Shown: in pieces, positions 26,349 through 35,802 of the stretch | Numbering within the stretch: position 1 is the stretch's first letter | How the letters are laid out: every line of letters begins with the position of its first letter | Source of the DNA: Scatosoma sp045644545 | GTDB taxonomy: Bacteria > Bacillota > Clostridia > Christensenellales > Borkfalkiaceae | DNA: 64,000 bases | Assembly: GCA_045644545.1 (NCBI GenBank) | Contig: JAZRHC010000027.1 | Location: forward strand, 1-64,000 | Direction: 5' to 3' | The notes under the pieces: generated by a model | Seen by the model: the letters and a program-made list of their open reading frames with translations, nothing else | Databases searched by the model: none | Told to the model about the DNA's origin: nothing | Position numbers and translations under genes: made by a program

Positions 26349-27266
26349 ATGGAAAATCAAAAAAAGAGAAAAAAGAAATTTCGTTTAAATCCGTTGAGCT
26401 GGGTATTACTGATATTTTTGACGATTTACACTCTTTCAATGTGCTACTTATTCCTTTGGGGTATAGGAAATTCCGTGAAATCTCACAGAGAATTTTCAAG
26501 CGACGCCGTAAGTATTTTTCCCAGTGGTGCGCCTTGGGAATGGGATTGGAATAAATACGCAGAAGTTATAAAAGGATTTACAGTTCCCGTAACGACGACT
26601 GATGGGCTGAGTGTGTCCGTCGGGATCGGCTGGCAGATTTTATATACGTTGTTATACGCAGGCGGTGGCGCGTTGATAACGTTAAGCTGCTGTTGTATCG
26701 TAGGCTATATGACGGCGAAATACAACTATTTTTTCAGCCGTATAGTCTATGCGACGGTACTCGTAACGATGGTTATTCCCGTAATCGGTTCAACGCCTTC
26801 CTTGATCATTTTCCTTAGAACCTTGGGATTATACGATACGTATATCGGCACCTACATAATGAAATTTAATTTCCACAATATGTATTTCTTGCTGATTCAC
26901 GCAGCGTATTCGCGTATTTCAAAGGAATATTCGGAAGCCGCAACGATCGACGGCGCGTCGCATCTTCAAATCTTCTTAAAAATTATGATTCCGATGATTT
27001 GGCCTACGCTTACGGCAATCTATCTCATTTTCTTTATCGGATTTTGGAACGATTACCAAATGGCGCTGGTGTATATGCCTTCGCACCCGACTCTTGCGTA
27101 CGGTGTGTATTATGCGGGTATGGGCAACAGAAGTACGTTTATGTCTCGTTCGGATACCTATCGATTTGCAAGCTGTATGATCTTGGCTCTGCCGATCCTT
27201 GCGTTGTTTATTGCGTTGCGCAATAAGATTATGGGGAACGTAACGGCTGGCGGCGTAAAAGAATAA
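26349..27266 (+). CDS. Sugar ABC transporter permease, MalG type
   Basis: 305 residues, six membrane segments. EAA loop EAATIDGASHLQIFLKIMIP, a textbook MalG-type docking motif. The N-terminus is lysine-rich (KKRKKKFRLNPLSW), as in many Firmicutes permeases. AGGAGG ribosome site at the end of the upstream gene. It forms the membrane heterodimer with the preceding permease. Confidence 0.93.
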   Translation: MENQKKRKKKFRLNPLSWVLLIFLTIYTLSMCYLFLWGIGNSVKSHREFSSDAVSIFPSGAPWEWDWNKYAEVIKGFTVPVTTTDGLSVSVGIGWQILYTLLYAGGGALITLSCCCIVGYMTAKYNYFFSRIVYATVLVTMVIPVIGSTPSLIIFLRTLGLYDTYIGTYIMKFNFHNMYFLLIHAAYSRISKEYSEAATIDGASHLQIFLKIMIPMIWPTLTAIYLIFFIGFWNDYQMALVYMPSHPTLAYGVYYAGMGNRSTFMSRSDTYRFASCMILALPILALFIALRNKIMGNVTAGGVKE

Positions 27267-27286
27267 AAATATAAAGGAGATAAAGA

Positions 27287-29392
27287 ATGAAAACACAAAA
27301 AACATTCAATATAAAACGCTGTTTATGCGTCGGCGCTTTTATCGCGATTGCGCTTTGTGGAATCGGAGTATCTTATCTGGGTGAAACGAAAGCAGCCGTT
27401 GACAGCGGAAGTAGCGTGAGCGCCGTTGAGCCGAAGATTACGATTGACCCTGCGGACGGCTATTCTCTCACCTCGATCCCTTATGCAGTAAAGGGAGAAG
27501 GATATCGAGTGTTCGAAGCCAGCGCGGTCGACGCCTACGGTTCTGAACTGGAAGTTGAAAAGAGAGTATACCTTTTTTATAGCTCGGAAACGCGCTCTCG
27601 CGTGTATTTGAAAAACGGCGAATTTACGCCCACTCAATACGGTATATACACGGTGGAATACTCTGCGACTGACCTTGCGGGAACTACCGCTATTGCAACC
27701 TACGAAGTAGTTTGTCAAGAAAAGGAAGCGTTGACGGCGACGGTAGAGAGTGAAGTGGAAACCTGCGTGGTAGGCACGGAAGTTCAGCTTTCGGGTTTAA
27801 ACTACGAAAACGCGATCGGAACGACTTCCTATGCAATCACGGCAACTCATTCGGAAGGGAAGGTCGTTTATGAACTCGGGGACGATAATTCCTTCGTTCC
27901 TATGTACGTTGGCGATTATACCGTTGAATACGCGTATTCCGACTATAACGAAACGAATAAAGTTTCGTATACTTTAAAAGTAACCGAACGTGAAGAGCCG
28001 GTGATTTTCAATAAAGTGAATTTGCCGAAATATTTCTTAGTCGGTTGTTCCTACGATTTGCCGTTGCCGGAATGTTATAGTTTCTCGCTCGGTAAACCCG
28101 TTAAGGTTCAACCTTCGATCACGATCGCCTATAAGAGCGGCAAAACGCTCTCCCTTGAATCGACGAAGTTTACTCCGCAGTTGGCAGGCGAATTTTCGCT
28201 TATCTACACGGCGACGTTCGACGGCGTTTCGAGCACGGACAGCTATGAATTAGTAGCGGTAGACGTTGAATATACCGGCGAGCTCAAAATGGAGAATTAC
28301 CTTTACGGCGACGACGTAATTAAAACCGCAACTTCGAGCGAGATCGAGCTGACGACGGCAAAAGACGGCGCGTCCGTTGAGTTCGTCAACGCAATTCTTG
28401 CAGAAAATCTTACGATAGAATTCGCGTTCGACGTAGACCAAAACAACTTCAACGAGTTAGAGATTTGGCTTACCGATTCGGTGAATCCCGAAGAGCAATT
28501 AAAGATTTCCGTCCGCAAAGACAAGACGGATAGCTCGGATCTTTACCTTAACGATCAGCTGTTTGGGAATATGACGAATTCCTTCTTTAATAGCGATAAC
28601 GTTTCGCTCTCTTACGCCAACGCAAGTCGCTCCCTTTTCATAGGCAATTCGGATACGGTTGTGGTGAAAAGCGCGAATAACGGCGACGAATTTAAAGGAT
28701 TTTCGAGCAGATACGTATACGTTAAGTTTGCATTTGCGGGCGTTGAAGGGAATAGTAAAGTCAGCCTTTCCAAGATCAACAACCAAGTTCTGTTCAACGA
28801 AGGCGACAGCAACTCTCCCGTCGTAGTCTATTCGAGATATACCGAAGGTAAAAGACAGATCGGCGATATGATTGAAATCGCTCCCGTTTACGTAGGCGAC
28901 GTTCTCACGCCGACCTATGCGCTTCGTTACTACGTGAAATCTCCCGATGGAAGCTATACGATTGATGAAAACGGCGTAGTGCTTTCCCCTGATAACACGA
29001 TAGCCACGAATTCCTATCGCTTTGTGGCAAGACAGATCGGTAGATATCTCGTGACGATCGCCGCGGGCGACGGTTTCGGCAACGAATATACGTATTCCTA
29101 CGCAGTTACCGTTGTAGATAAAGAAGCCCCGATTCTGAGAATTTCGAGCACGAAATCTGAAACGGTGAAAGTGGGAAGCTACTTAAATGTTAGATCGGCT
29201 ACGGTTTCGGATAATATAAGCGAAGATATTTCGATTTTCGTATACGTAATCGACCCGTACGGAATAGTTACCGAGTATAACCCTAACGAAAACTTCAAGC
29301 TCGAATACGAAGGGAAATATTTCGTACAATATTATGCATTCGACGAGGCGGGCAACACGGCGATTAAAGGCTATACCGTCACGGTGAAATAA
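27287..29392 (+). CDS. Secreted protein with Ig-like modules (unknown function)
   Basis: 701 residues, N-terminal signal sequence (hydrophobic LCVGAFIAIALCGIGVSYL, likely cut after TKA); no lipobox at the right place. It contains repeated Ig-like beta modules: GEFTPTQYGIYTVEYSATDLAGTTAIATYEV near 100-150, SFVPMYVGDYTVEYAYSD near 200, and a closing one at about 610-701, EGKYFVQYYAFDEAGNTAIKGYTVTV, resembling DUF5011 modules. A central lectin-like stretch (about 345-500, LTIEFAFDVDQNNFNELEIWL) may be a concanavalin-like fold. It sits between the importer and a DUF4838 lipoprotein, so it is probably an exported glycan-binding component. Confidence 0.7.
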   Translation: MKTQKTFNIKRCLCVGAFIAIALCGIGVSYLGETKAAVDSGSSVSAVEPKITIDPADGYSLTSIPYAVKGEGYRVFEASAVDAYGSELEVEKRVYLFYSSETRSRVYLKNGEFTPTQYGIYTVEYSATDLAGTTAIATYEVVCQEKEALTATVESEVETCVVGTEVQLSGLNYENAIGTTSYAITATHSEGKVVYELGDDNSFVPMYVGDYTVEYAYSDYNETNKVSYTLKVTEREEPVIFNKVNLPKYFLVGCSYDLPLPECYSFSLGKPVKVQPSITIAYKSGKTLSLESTKFTPQLAGEFSLIYTATFDGVSSTDSYELVAVDVEYTGELKMENYLYGDDVIKTATSSEIELTTAKDGASVEFVNAILAENLTIEFAFDVDQNNFNELEIWLTDSVNPEEQLKISVRKDKTDSSDLYLNDQLFGNMTNSFFNSDNVSLSYANASRSLFIGNSDTVVVKSANNGDEFKGFSSRYVYVKFAFAGVEGNSKVSLSKINNQVLFNEGDSNSPVVVYSRYTEGKRQIGDMIEIAPVYVGDVLTPTYALRYYVKSPDGSYTIDENGVVLSPDNTIATNSYRFVARQIGRYLVTIAAGDGFGNEYTYSYAVTVVDKEAPILRISSTKSETVKVGSYLNVRSATVSDNISEDISIFVYVIDPYGIVTEYNPNENFKLEYEGKYFVQYYAFDEAGNTAIKGYTVTVK

Positions 29393-29402
29393 GGAGGCAA
29401 CG

Positions 29403-31403
29403 ATGAAAACGAAAATGAAAAAAGGGCTTGCGCTCGCATTAAGCTTAATTATGAGTACGGGTATCTTTGCTTCGTGTGGCGACGAGGGAAGTTCTACGAA
29501 GAAGCCAACGACTTCTTCTTCCTCGGCGGTGGAATACAACGACGGGATACATAACTATAACGTATACGCAACGTCGACGGATTTTATCAAAAACGGCGCT
29601 TGCGAGTATAAGATCGTAGTTCCCAAGGAAAGAGGGAAATGGGTAGATTTTGCCGCTGAAGAATTGCAGCTTCTCTTTAAAGAAGCGACGGGGATCACGC
29701 TTCCGATCGTCACCGACGATACGGTTACCGCGGCGGCGAAAGTCATCTCGCTCGGTGAAACCTCTTTGTTTAACGCAACTGAGTATAAATTAAACGAGGC
29801 AACGAGAAAGACTCTTGATTACAACGGCTTTATTATCAAAACGGTAGGCGACGACGTGTTCATTACCGGCGCGCACGACGACGGTACGAACTTCGGCGTA
29901 TACGCTTTCCTTGAACAAACCTTCAATTTCGACTGTTTTAGCAACGCGTGTTATTATATCGACCACGACGTAAAAAATCTCAAATTGAAGAATTTTGACG
30001 TAATGGACGTTCCCGACTTAAAAGTTCGCAACAACGGGAACAGTATGGTTACCAACTCGGTAAAGGCTATGCGCAGAATGAGATATACCGGCCGTGAAGA
30101 CGGAAGCACCTTTATCGGCTCGTCGAGTGCGCACACGGTATTCTCGTATATAGCTCCCAAGGTATACGAAAACTCCAACGATCTCGACAATTATCATCCC
30201 AACTGGTTCGCGACGACGGGCTCGCAGCTTTGCTATACGGCACGCGGGAACGACGAGGAACGCGAAGCGCTTCTCAACGAAGTCCTTGAAAAAATGATAG
30301 TTGAATTTAAAGCCAACACGACGGGGCACTTGTTTATCTTCGGTCAAGAAGACAGAGGCGTTTGGTGCGGTTGCGACGCTTGCGGCGATTCCAAAGAGAA
30401 ATACGGCGCCGATTCGGCGGTTCAAGTTCAGTTCTGCAACGATCTTGCGGATAAAATGTCGGCTTGGATGGAAACGGACGAAGGAAAACCCTACGCACGC
30501 GACTTCAAGATCGTATTCCTCGCGTACCAAAAAACGCTTACGCCTCCTACGACTTATAACGAAAAGACGAAACAATACGAACTTATCGACGGGCTGGTTT
30601 GTAACGACCGCACGGCAGTAATGTTTGCGCCTGGCGATATGGACTTCCAAAAGAGCCTGTTCGACAAAGATAACGAAGGTTATCTGCGTGCATTCGAAGG
30701 TTGGGGTCCGGTTAGTAGCGCTTTCACGATCTACTCCTACCAAGCGGACTACTACTTCTTCTTATGCCCTTACGACACGTTCAACTGCACGCGCGATCTT
30801 TATAAATACGCGGCGACTAAGAACACGATTTGGTTCTTCGACCTTGGCCAGCGAAAGCAATCGGGAAGCGCAACGGGCTGGACGGTATTAAAAAACTATC
30901 TTTGCTCCAAACTCGCTTGGGATGTAAATGCGGACGTAGAGAAGTATACGGATAGATTCTTTGAAGTATGCTACGGCGAAGCCGCGGACGAGATGCGCAC
31001 GTGGTATAACGAGTATAGAACGCATTCGAGATATATGATCGATCACGGCGGAATGGCGCAAGGCAGTTCGATTTACTTAAATATGTTGAACGAAGACCTG
31101 TATCCCGCTCCCGTTTTGGAAGGCTGGGTAAACAGAGCAGCCGCGGCGCTTAAAGCGATCGAGCCGGTCAGATATACCGATACGGAAAGATATAACGAGT
31201 TATATCGCAATATCGTAAACGAACAAATTTCCGTTCAATATATGCTCATTGAAATTTATGCAGACGATTATCCTTCCGACTATATTTACGATTTAAAACT
31301 GCAAGTGAAAGCGGGCTGTGAGCTCGTCGGTATCGACGTAAGAGCTGAAGCGGGCGCGGAAGCGAACGTATCTCAGCTTTGGACGGAATGGGGCATAAAT
31401 TAA
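29403..31403 (+). CDS. DUF4838 lipoprotein, putative glycoside hydrolase
   Basis: 666 residues, lipobox FASC (Cys25), then a Ser/Thr-rich tether. Residues about 65-200 follow the N-terminal alpha-glucuronidase/GH20b-like pattern: WVDFAAEELQLLFKEATGITLPI, then NFGVYAFLEQTFNFDCF. The DUF4838 region follows, with RRMRYTGRED, GHLFIFGQEDRGVWCGCDAC (a CxCxxC cluster), then KIVFLAYQKTLTPP and FAPGDMDFQKSL. DUF4838 proteins are thought to be TIM-barrel glycosidases, but I know of no firmly assigned substrate. Start codon lies 11 bases after the preceding stop, with an AAGGAGG site, so it is cotranscribed with the importer. Confidence 0.85.
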   Translation: MKTKMKKGLALALSLIMSTGIFASCGDEGSSTKKPTTSSSSAVEYNDGIHNYNVYATSTDFIKNGACEYKIVVPKERGKWVDFAAEELQLLFKEATGITLPIVTDDTVTAAAKVISLGETSLFNATEYKLNEATRKTLDYNGFIIKTVGDDVFITGAHDDGTNFGVYAFLEQTFNFDCFSNACYYIDHDVKNLKLKNFDVMDVPDLKVRNNGNSMVTNSVKAMRRMRYTGREDGSTFIGSSSAHTVFSYIAPKVYENSNDLDNYHPNWFATTGSQLCYTARGNDEEREALLNEVLEKMIVEFKANTTGHLFIFGQEDRGVWCGCDACGDSKEKYGADSAVQVQFCNDLADKMSAWMETDEGKPYARDFKIVFLAYQKTLTPPTTYNEKTKQYELIDGLVCNDRTAVMFAPGDMDFQKSLFDKDNEGYLRAFEGWGPVSSAFTIYSYQADYYFFLCPYDTFNCTRDLYKYAATKNTIWFFDLGQRKQSGSATGWTVLKNYLCSKLAWDVNADVEKYTDRFFEVCYGEAADEMRTWYNEYRTHSRYMIDHGGMAQGSSIYLNMLNEDLYPAPVLEGWVNRAAAALKAIEPVRYTDTERYNELYRNIVNEQISVQYMLIEIYADDYPSDYIYDLKLQVKAGCELVGIDVRAEAGAEANVSQLWTEWGIN

Positions 31404-31419
31404 AGGAGGACACGAGAAA

Positions 31420-33252
31420 ATGATAAAATTCACGAGATTAGCACTTGCCGCGTTTTTAGCGGCAAGCGTAGGACTCACGGCAGCTTGCAGCGCCGAAACA
31501 AAGTCGAGTCCGGAAAGTGAGCTGTTCGTGCCTGTTACGAATTCTAAGCTTGCGCTATACAGCGAATACGTGCTCGAACAAACGGAAGAATCGATGGACT
31601 CGATTACTTGGTCTTCTTCCAACGCAAGCGTTGTAGAAGTCAAAGACGGCGAGCTTTTCGCGAAAAAGACGGGCACGGCAACTGTTACGGCAACTTGGAA
31701 CGGCGAAAAGCAAACGCAAAAAATCACCGTTTACGACGACGGCGCTCGCCCCGCGATTTCAACGGAAGATCTTCCCTTAATCCTTGGCAGCGCGTTCACG
31801 GTAGAATCCGAGCTGTCCTTTAACGGAATAGAATACGAAGGGGCAACCTTCACCTACGCGAGCGACAACGCGTCCTGCGTTTCGGTCAACGGCGCAACGC
31901 TTACGGCGAACGCGAACGGAAGCGCAACGATCACGGTTTCGGCGAGCTATCGCGGGATAGAAAATATCGCGACGGATACGTTCACTTGCACGGTAAACGC
32001 CGACGAAGGAATCGTTACCAGTCCTCGCTACGATTTGCACCCCGTTGCTCAGGTCAACGATCAAACGTTTGAGAAAGAAGTAATCTTAGAAGCCGACGTA
32101 TATATCGGGGCAACGCTCGTAGAAAAAGCGACGATTGCTTGGACGGTGGATAACGCCGAAATCGCAGAAATTCGCGACGGAAACGTTCTTTCCGCGAAAG
32201 CGCTCGGCACTACTGCGCTCAGAGGGGTATACGAAAACGACGGTAAAATCTTAAAAACCCTTCCGATTCCCGTCACGGTAACTCCTGCCACCATCATCAC
32301 GCAGAAAAATATCCTGATGGATAAGGGCAATCCAACCGCTTCCTTCTCGTCAACGGAAATCTACGGCGACTCCACGCCTATCGTATCGATGGGGCTCAAC
32401 GGCAGCACGTTCGAACTGCAAGAAAACAACAATATCGCAACCGCAGACTTTGCGACGGGCGAATTTAGAGCGACCTTCTATTCCGCAGAAGGAAAAGTGG
32501 GCGTAGAAACCAACCTTATCGTCGCCGACTTCGTGATTCAAACGGAAGAAGATTTTAGAAAGATTTCGAACTATACGGGCGACGACAATCAAAGTGTGTA
32601 TATCGCGCTCGGTGCAGACGTAGAACTTGACAGCGACACTCCCTACGAACCTGTAAGTGGAACTTTTTACGGCACGCTTAACGGTCTTGGGCACAAAGTT
32701 AGCGGTATGACGATCACGAAAGGCAATAAAGGTTTATTCCAACTCATAAATGGTTGTACGATTAAAAATATCGCTTTCACCAACGCGCGCATCACGGGTC
32801 CTGACGGTGCAGGTATCGGCATAATAGCGTATCAGGTTAATGGCTCTTCGAAGCTTGATAACGTATATATCAGCGTATCGTTCGCAGGATATGGCAGCAC
32901 GGAAAGCGGCGGAGTCGTTGGGTTGATTAGACAGGGTACGCTCACCATCAAAAACTCTATTATAGTGGCGACGGATTTGTCCACGTTCTCTAATGGCTAC
33001 GCGAGTGGCGCGGTCGCGGGCAGAAATACTGCTTCGCTCGTAATGGAGAACAGCTACGTGATTTCCGACGGTACGATTTGCGGAACGAAACCAGGCTCGA
33101 ATAACACCGCGTACGATTCGCTCAACCAGTTAGAGTGCATCTATTCTTCGGGCGACGAATTCGAAAAAATGCGCAAGGCGGAATATTCGCCGATTGATTT
33201 AAGCGGTTTCAATTCCTTCTGGAACTTAAACCAACAAATCCCGAGCTTCTAA
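31420..33252 (+). CDS. Big_2/beta-helix-repeat surface lipoprotein
   Basis: 610 residues, lipobox TAAC (Cys23). Three Big_2-like modules (about 30-290; SITWSSSNASVVEVKDGELFAKKTGTATVTA, then SYRGIENIATDTFTCTV, then ALGTTALRGVYEND) precede a single GLUG-like beta-helix region (about 370-590; GTFYGTLNGLGHKVSGMTI, CTIKNIAFTNARI, LDNVYISVSF, ENSYVISDGTICGT). Same architecture as the 20847 gene, but the repeat region is more diverged and no DUF4838 trace follows it. Last gene before the sORF/duplication block. Binding or adhesion role inferred. Confidence 0.78.
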   Translation: MIKFTRLALAAFLAASVGLTAACSAETKSSPESELFVPVTNSKLALYSEYVLEQTEESMDSITWSSSNASVVEVKDGELFAKKTGTATVTATWNGEKQTQKITVYDDGARPAISTEDLPLILGSAFTVESELSFNGIEYEGATFTYASDNASCVSVNGATLTANANGSATITVSASYRGIENIATDTFTCTVNADEGIVTSPRYDLHPVAQVNDQTFEKEVILEADVYIGATLVEKATIAWTVDNAEIAEIRDGNVLSAKALGTTALRGVYENDGKILKTLPIPVTVTPATIITQKNILMDKGNPTASFSSTEIYGDSTPIVSMGLNGSTFELQENNNIATADFATGEFRATFYSAEGKVGVETNLIVADFVIQTEEDFRKISNYTGDDNQSVYIALGADVELDSDTPYEPVSGTFYGTLNGLGHKVSGMTITKGNKGLFQLINGCTIKNIAFTNARITGPDGAGIGIIAYQVNGSSKLDNVYISVSFAGYGSTESGGVVGLIRQGTLTIKNSIIVATDLSTFSNGYASGAVAGRNTASLVMENSYVISDGTICGTKPGSNNTAYDSLNQLECIYSSGDEFEKMRKAEYSPIDLSGFNSFWNLNQQIPSF

Positions 33253-33407
33253 TCGGGCAACGAAAAAGTCCGTTGTTTGCGCGCAGAGCGAATTGATTTG
33301 CGCGGCAACTACGGCGAAAAATCAAAATCATCGCTTAGGCTTAAGAAAAGCCGCACTTCTCTAAGCCGAAGCGTGAAAAAAATAAAAAGGAGTAAAAAAC
33401 CAGGAAA

Positions 33408-33527
33408 ATGAAAAAGTATGTAACACCTATGCTTAACTATCTTCTCTTTACGGAAGATACGATCAGAACGTCCAACGTTGAGTACGATATCAGCGAGTGG
33501 GTAACAGGAGGGACCTCAAATGACTAA
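33408..33527 (+). CDS. Conserved 39-residue small ORF overlapping the next gene (copy 1)
   Basis: Starts MKKYVTPMLNYLL, continues with FTEDTIRTSN and EYDISEW, and ends GGTSND-stop. The stop TAA lies inside ATGACTAA, where ATG is the start of the 33520 gene, an 8-base overlap. The AGGAGGG ribosome site of that gene lies within this ORF, which suggests translational coupling. An almost identical ORF (34/39 residues) holds the same position at 37903-38022. There is no signal peptide, Cys or membrane segment. The MKKY-x-x-P opening resembles unannotated short proteins I recall from gut Clostridia. Function unknown. Between 33253 and this ORF there is a 12-bp imperfect hairpin (33332-33373) and no clear promoter. 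Confidence 0.6.
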   Translation: MKKYVTPMLNYLLFTEDTIRTSNVEYDISEWVTGGTSND

Positions 33528-35802
33528 GATTAAAAGACAAAAAGTATTAGTAGCATTAATGGCAACCTTCGCACTTGCGGCTTGTGCATCGATTACTTCT
33601 CTTAGCGAAAAGAATAAAGTTTCCGTCGCGGAATCCGTTGTGATCACGCCCGACGAAACGGCGGCAACGACCGAGTTCTATATGAATGAAGGCGCGGAAA
33701 TCAGCGCCGTCGGCGACGACGTAAGCGGTATTCATTTCACGGCTACGCTCACCGAAGCGTACTGGGAAGCGTTGCAAACCACCTACGGCCCCGAAGCGAC
33801 CTATAAATTCTATTCCGTAGTGACGGACGGCACGACGGGTATCCAAAGAAATTTCTCCTTGACCACGCCCAACTTCACGGAAGGCGAAAAGGAATTCGTT
33901 TCTTCGATTACCTATAAAGTAAGCGAATGGTCGCAAGACAAAAAGGACGAAGCGTACGCACTTGAACTTGAAGCGAATACCTACGTTGACGTAACGGTAG
34001 GAGAAACCACCACGACGATCGCGGCAAACGGTTCGACGGGCGCGTGTTCTATACGCGTAATTGCCAACGATTTGTATCTCACGGAAACAAGCGAATGGTA
34101 TCAAAGCGAAGCGCTTGAAGCGTATCTCACCGTAGCCAATCGTTCCGAAGAAACGTGGGGCGGCTTCGACTCCACGGGCGCAGGCGTTGTGAATATGCCC
34201 ACGCTTCCGAGCGAAACGACGGAAGTTTCCGCGTATCTCGGCACGCAAAAACTCACCGCGTCCGTATCCGACGGCAAGATCTCGTTCAGTGGCGTAGATA
34301 CTACGGATATGACGGTCGGCGACGAAGTGTATCTTTCCGTATTCGTTGGCGCAAAAGTGTATAGCTGTAAAGTAGCGTACTCGACGGCTCTTTTGGACGC
34401 GAACAACGTTTCTTCCACGCTTGCAACGGCAACCGAAGGCTACTACGTTTTGAAGGACAATATCGATATGTCGAGCATCACTTACAGCCCTTCGGCAACC
34501 TTTACCGGCACGCTTAACGGTATCGGCTTTGCGATTAAAAACCAAACGATCGGAAATTCTGCGGGTGGCGTGCTCAATGTGATAAATGGCGCAACCGTTA
34601 AAAACCTTGCGATCGTAAACGCAACCGTCACCGGTACGCAAAGCGGTATCCTCGCAGTTCAAACAGGTGAAAACGCTTCGACGGTGGAAAACGTATATAT
34701 TTCCGGTTCGCTGCACTCTGCAACGGAATCCTTTAACGGTGCTATTAACTGTAGATCAACAGGCGGTGCTGGTCTTAAGTTGAATAATGTAATCATCAAT
34801 TTAGCCGTCACGGCGGATGTTTACAACGGCTACGTTTCGGGAATGAATCGTCGTCCTCTCGCTATGTCGAACTGCTATTTTATCGGCGGAAACGGACAAA
34901 TCAGCGGTACGAGATCTGGGTATACCCCTGATACGTCGAATAGCGATATGACCACCGTTAAAACGTACGCTGACAGTAAAGCATATGTCGAAGCATTAAA
35001 CGCGTCGGAAAACGCCATCACTCTTCCCACCGATTTGTTGAAAAAATATTCTAAGTCGGATATCGAAGATAAGTTTATTCTTCTCACGAAGAGCAATTTC
35101 GCAGATCTCGCTACGGCAACCGACGGCTACTATCTCCTTACGGACGATATCACGATCGGTACTGACGAAGGCGAAGTATCTTACCCTACCCCCTCTGTAA
35201 CCTTTAAGGGTACGCTTGACGGAAACGGGCATACGATTAGCAACCTTTCCGTTGGAGATGCGAAGGGCGGTCTCTTCGCAACGCTTTCGGGCGCTACGAT
35301 TAAAAACCTTGCGATCGTAAACGCAACGATTGCTGAGGGCTATTCTCAAAGCGGTATTATTGCTCAAACGACGAGTACGGGGACGCATACGATTGAAAAC
35401 GTATTCGTTTCCGGATCGATGGTAGGCAAATCGACTGCCGACGGTCAGTGGAATGGCGGTATTATCGGAAAGGGCTGGAATGGAACGCTTGCGTTGAAGA
35501 ACGTAATCGTGAAATTGGCAGATTGCGCCGACGACGACGTGACGACTGGTTTCGTTTGCGGATTCACGAGAGGCAACCAACCGATTACGCTTGAAAACTG
35601 CTATTTTATCGGTGGGAACGGACAAACCAGCGGTGTAAGAGCAGGCAACTATACTGAGTATATTATGGAGGGAAGCAAGAATATTTACACCGACGTGTCT
35701 GCGTTCAACGAGGCGTATAGTGAATTGACCCTTACGGAAAAGCTGAGCGCTTGGTGCGATAAATATCTTAAATCAACCCCAGCGCAAAGCAGTATCGATT
35801 AA
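33520..35802 (+). CDS. Beta-helix-repeat surface lipoprotein (copy ii), frame-separated from its DUF4838 half
   Basis: 760 residues. Lipobox LAAC (Cys22). N-terminal domain about 45-290 (FYMNEGAEISAVGDDVSGIHFTATLTEAYW), of the kind with a G-x-x-IR-x-GIRFTA pattern seen in clostridial surface proteins. Two GLUG-like units follow: about 296-518 and 519-755, the latter with FKGTLDGNGHTISNLSV and GATIKNLAIVNATIAEG. The C-terminus KSTPAQSSID-stop is where the 38015 paralogue continues into DUF4838. Here a one-base deletion near 35777 moves the DUF4838 sequence to the -1 frame. Translation is probably coupled to the small ORF upstream. Confidence 0.78.
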   Translation: MTKIKRQKVLVALMATFALAACASITSLSEKNKVSVAESVVITPDETAATTEFYMNEGAEISAVGDDVSGIHFTATLTEAYWEALQTTYGPEATYKFYSVVTDGTTGIQRNFSLTTPNFTEGEKEFVSSITYKVSEWSQDKKDEAYALELEANTYVDVTVGETTTTIAANGSTGACSIRVIANDLYLTETSEWYQSEALEAYLTVANRSEETWGGFDSTGAGVVNMPTLPSETTEVSAYLGTQKLTASVSDGKISFSGVDTTDMTVGDEVYLSVFVGAKVYSCKVAYSTALLDANNVSSTLATATEGYYVLKDNIDMSSITYSPSATFTGTLNGIGFAIKNQTIGNSAGGVLNVINGATVKNLAIVNATVTGTQSGILAVQTGENASTVENVYISGSLHSATESFNGAINCRSTGGAGLKLNNVIINLAVTADVYNGYVSGMNRRPLAMSNCYFIGGNGQISGTRSGYTPDTSNSDMTTVKTYADSKAYVEALNASENAITLPTDLLKKYSKSDIEDKFILLTKSNFADLATATDGYYLLTDDITIGTDEGEVSYPTPSVTFKGTLDGNGHTISNLSVGDAKGGLFATLSGATIKNLAIVNATIAEGYSQSGIIAQTTSTGTHTIENVFVSGSMVGKSTADGQWNGGIIGKGWNGTLALKNVIVKLADCADDDVTTGFVCGFTRGNQPITLENCYFIGGNGQTSGVRAGNYTEYIMEGSKNIYTDVSAFNEAYSELTLTEKLSAWCDKYLKSTPAQSSID

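Noticed and set aside
33556..34716. 386-codon minus-strand open frame
   Set aside because: Antisense shadow of the repeat lipoprotein; similar shadows occur under the paralogue at 38129-38776, explained by shared coding sequence.
35760..35802. Programmed -1 frameshift site
   Set aside because: The junction has no X-XXY-YYZ slippery heptamer and no obvious stem-loop right after it, so programming is not claimed; only the shared frame change is reported.
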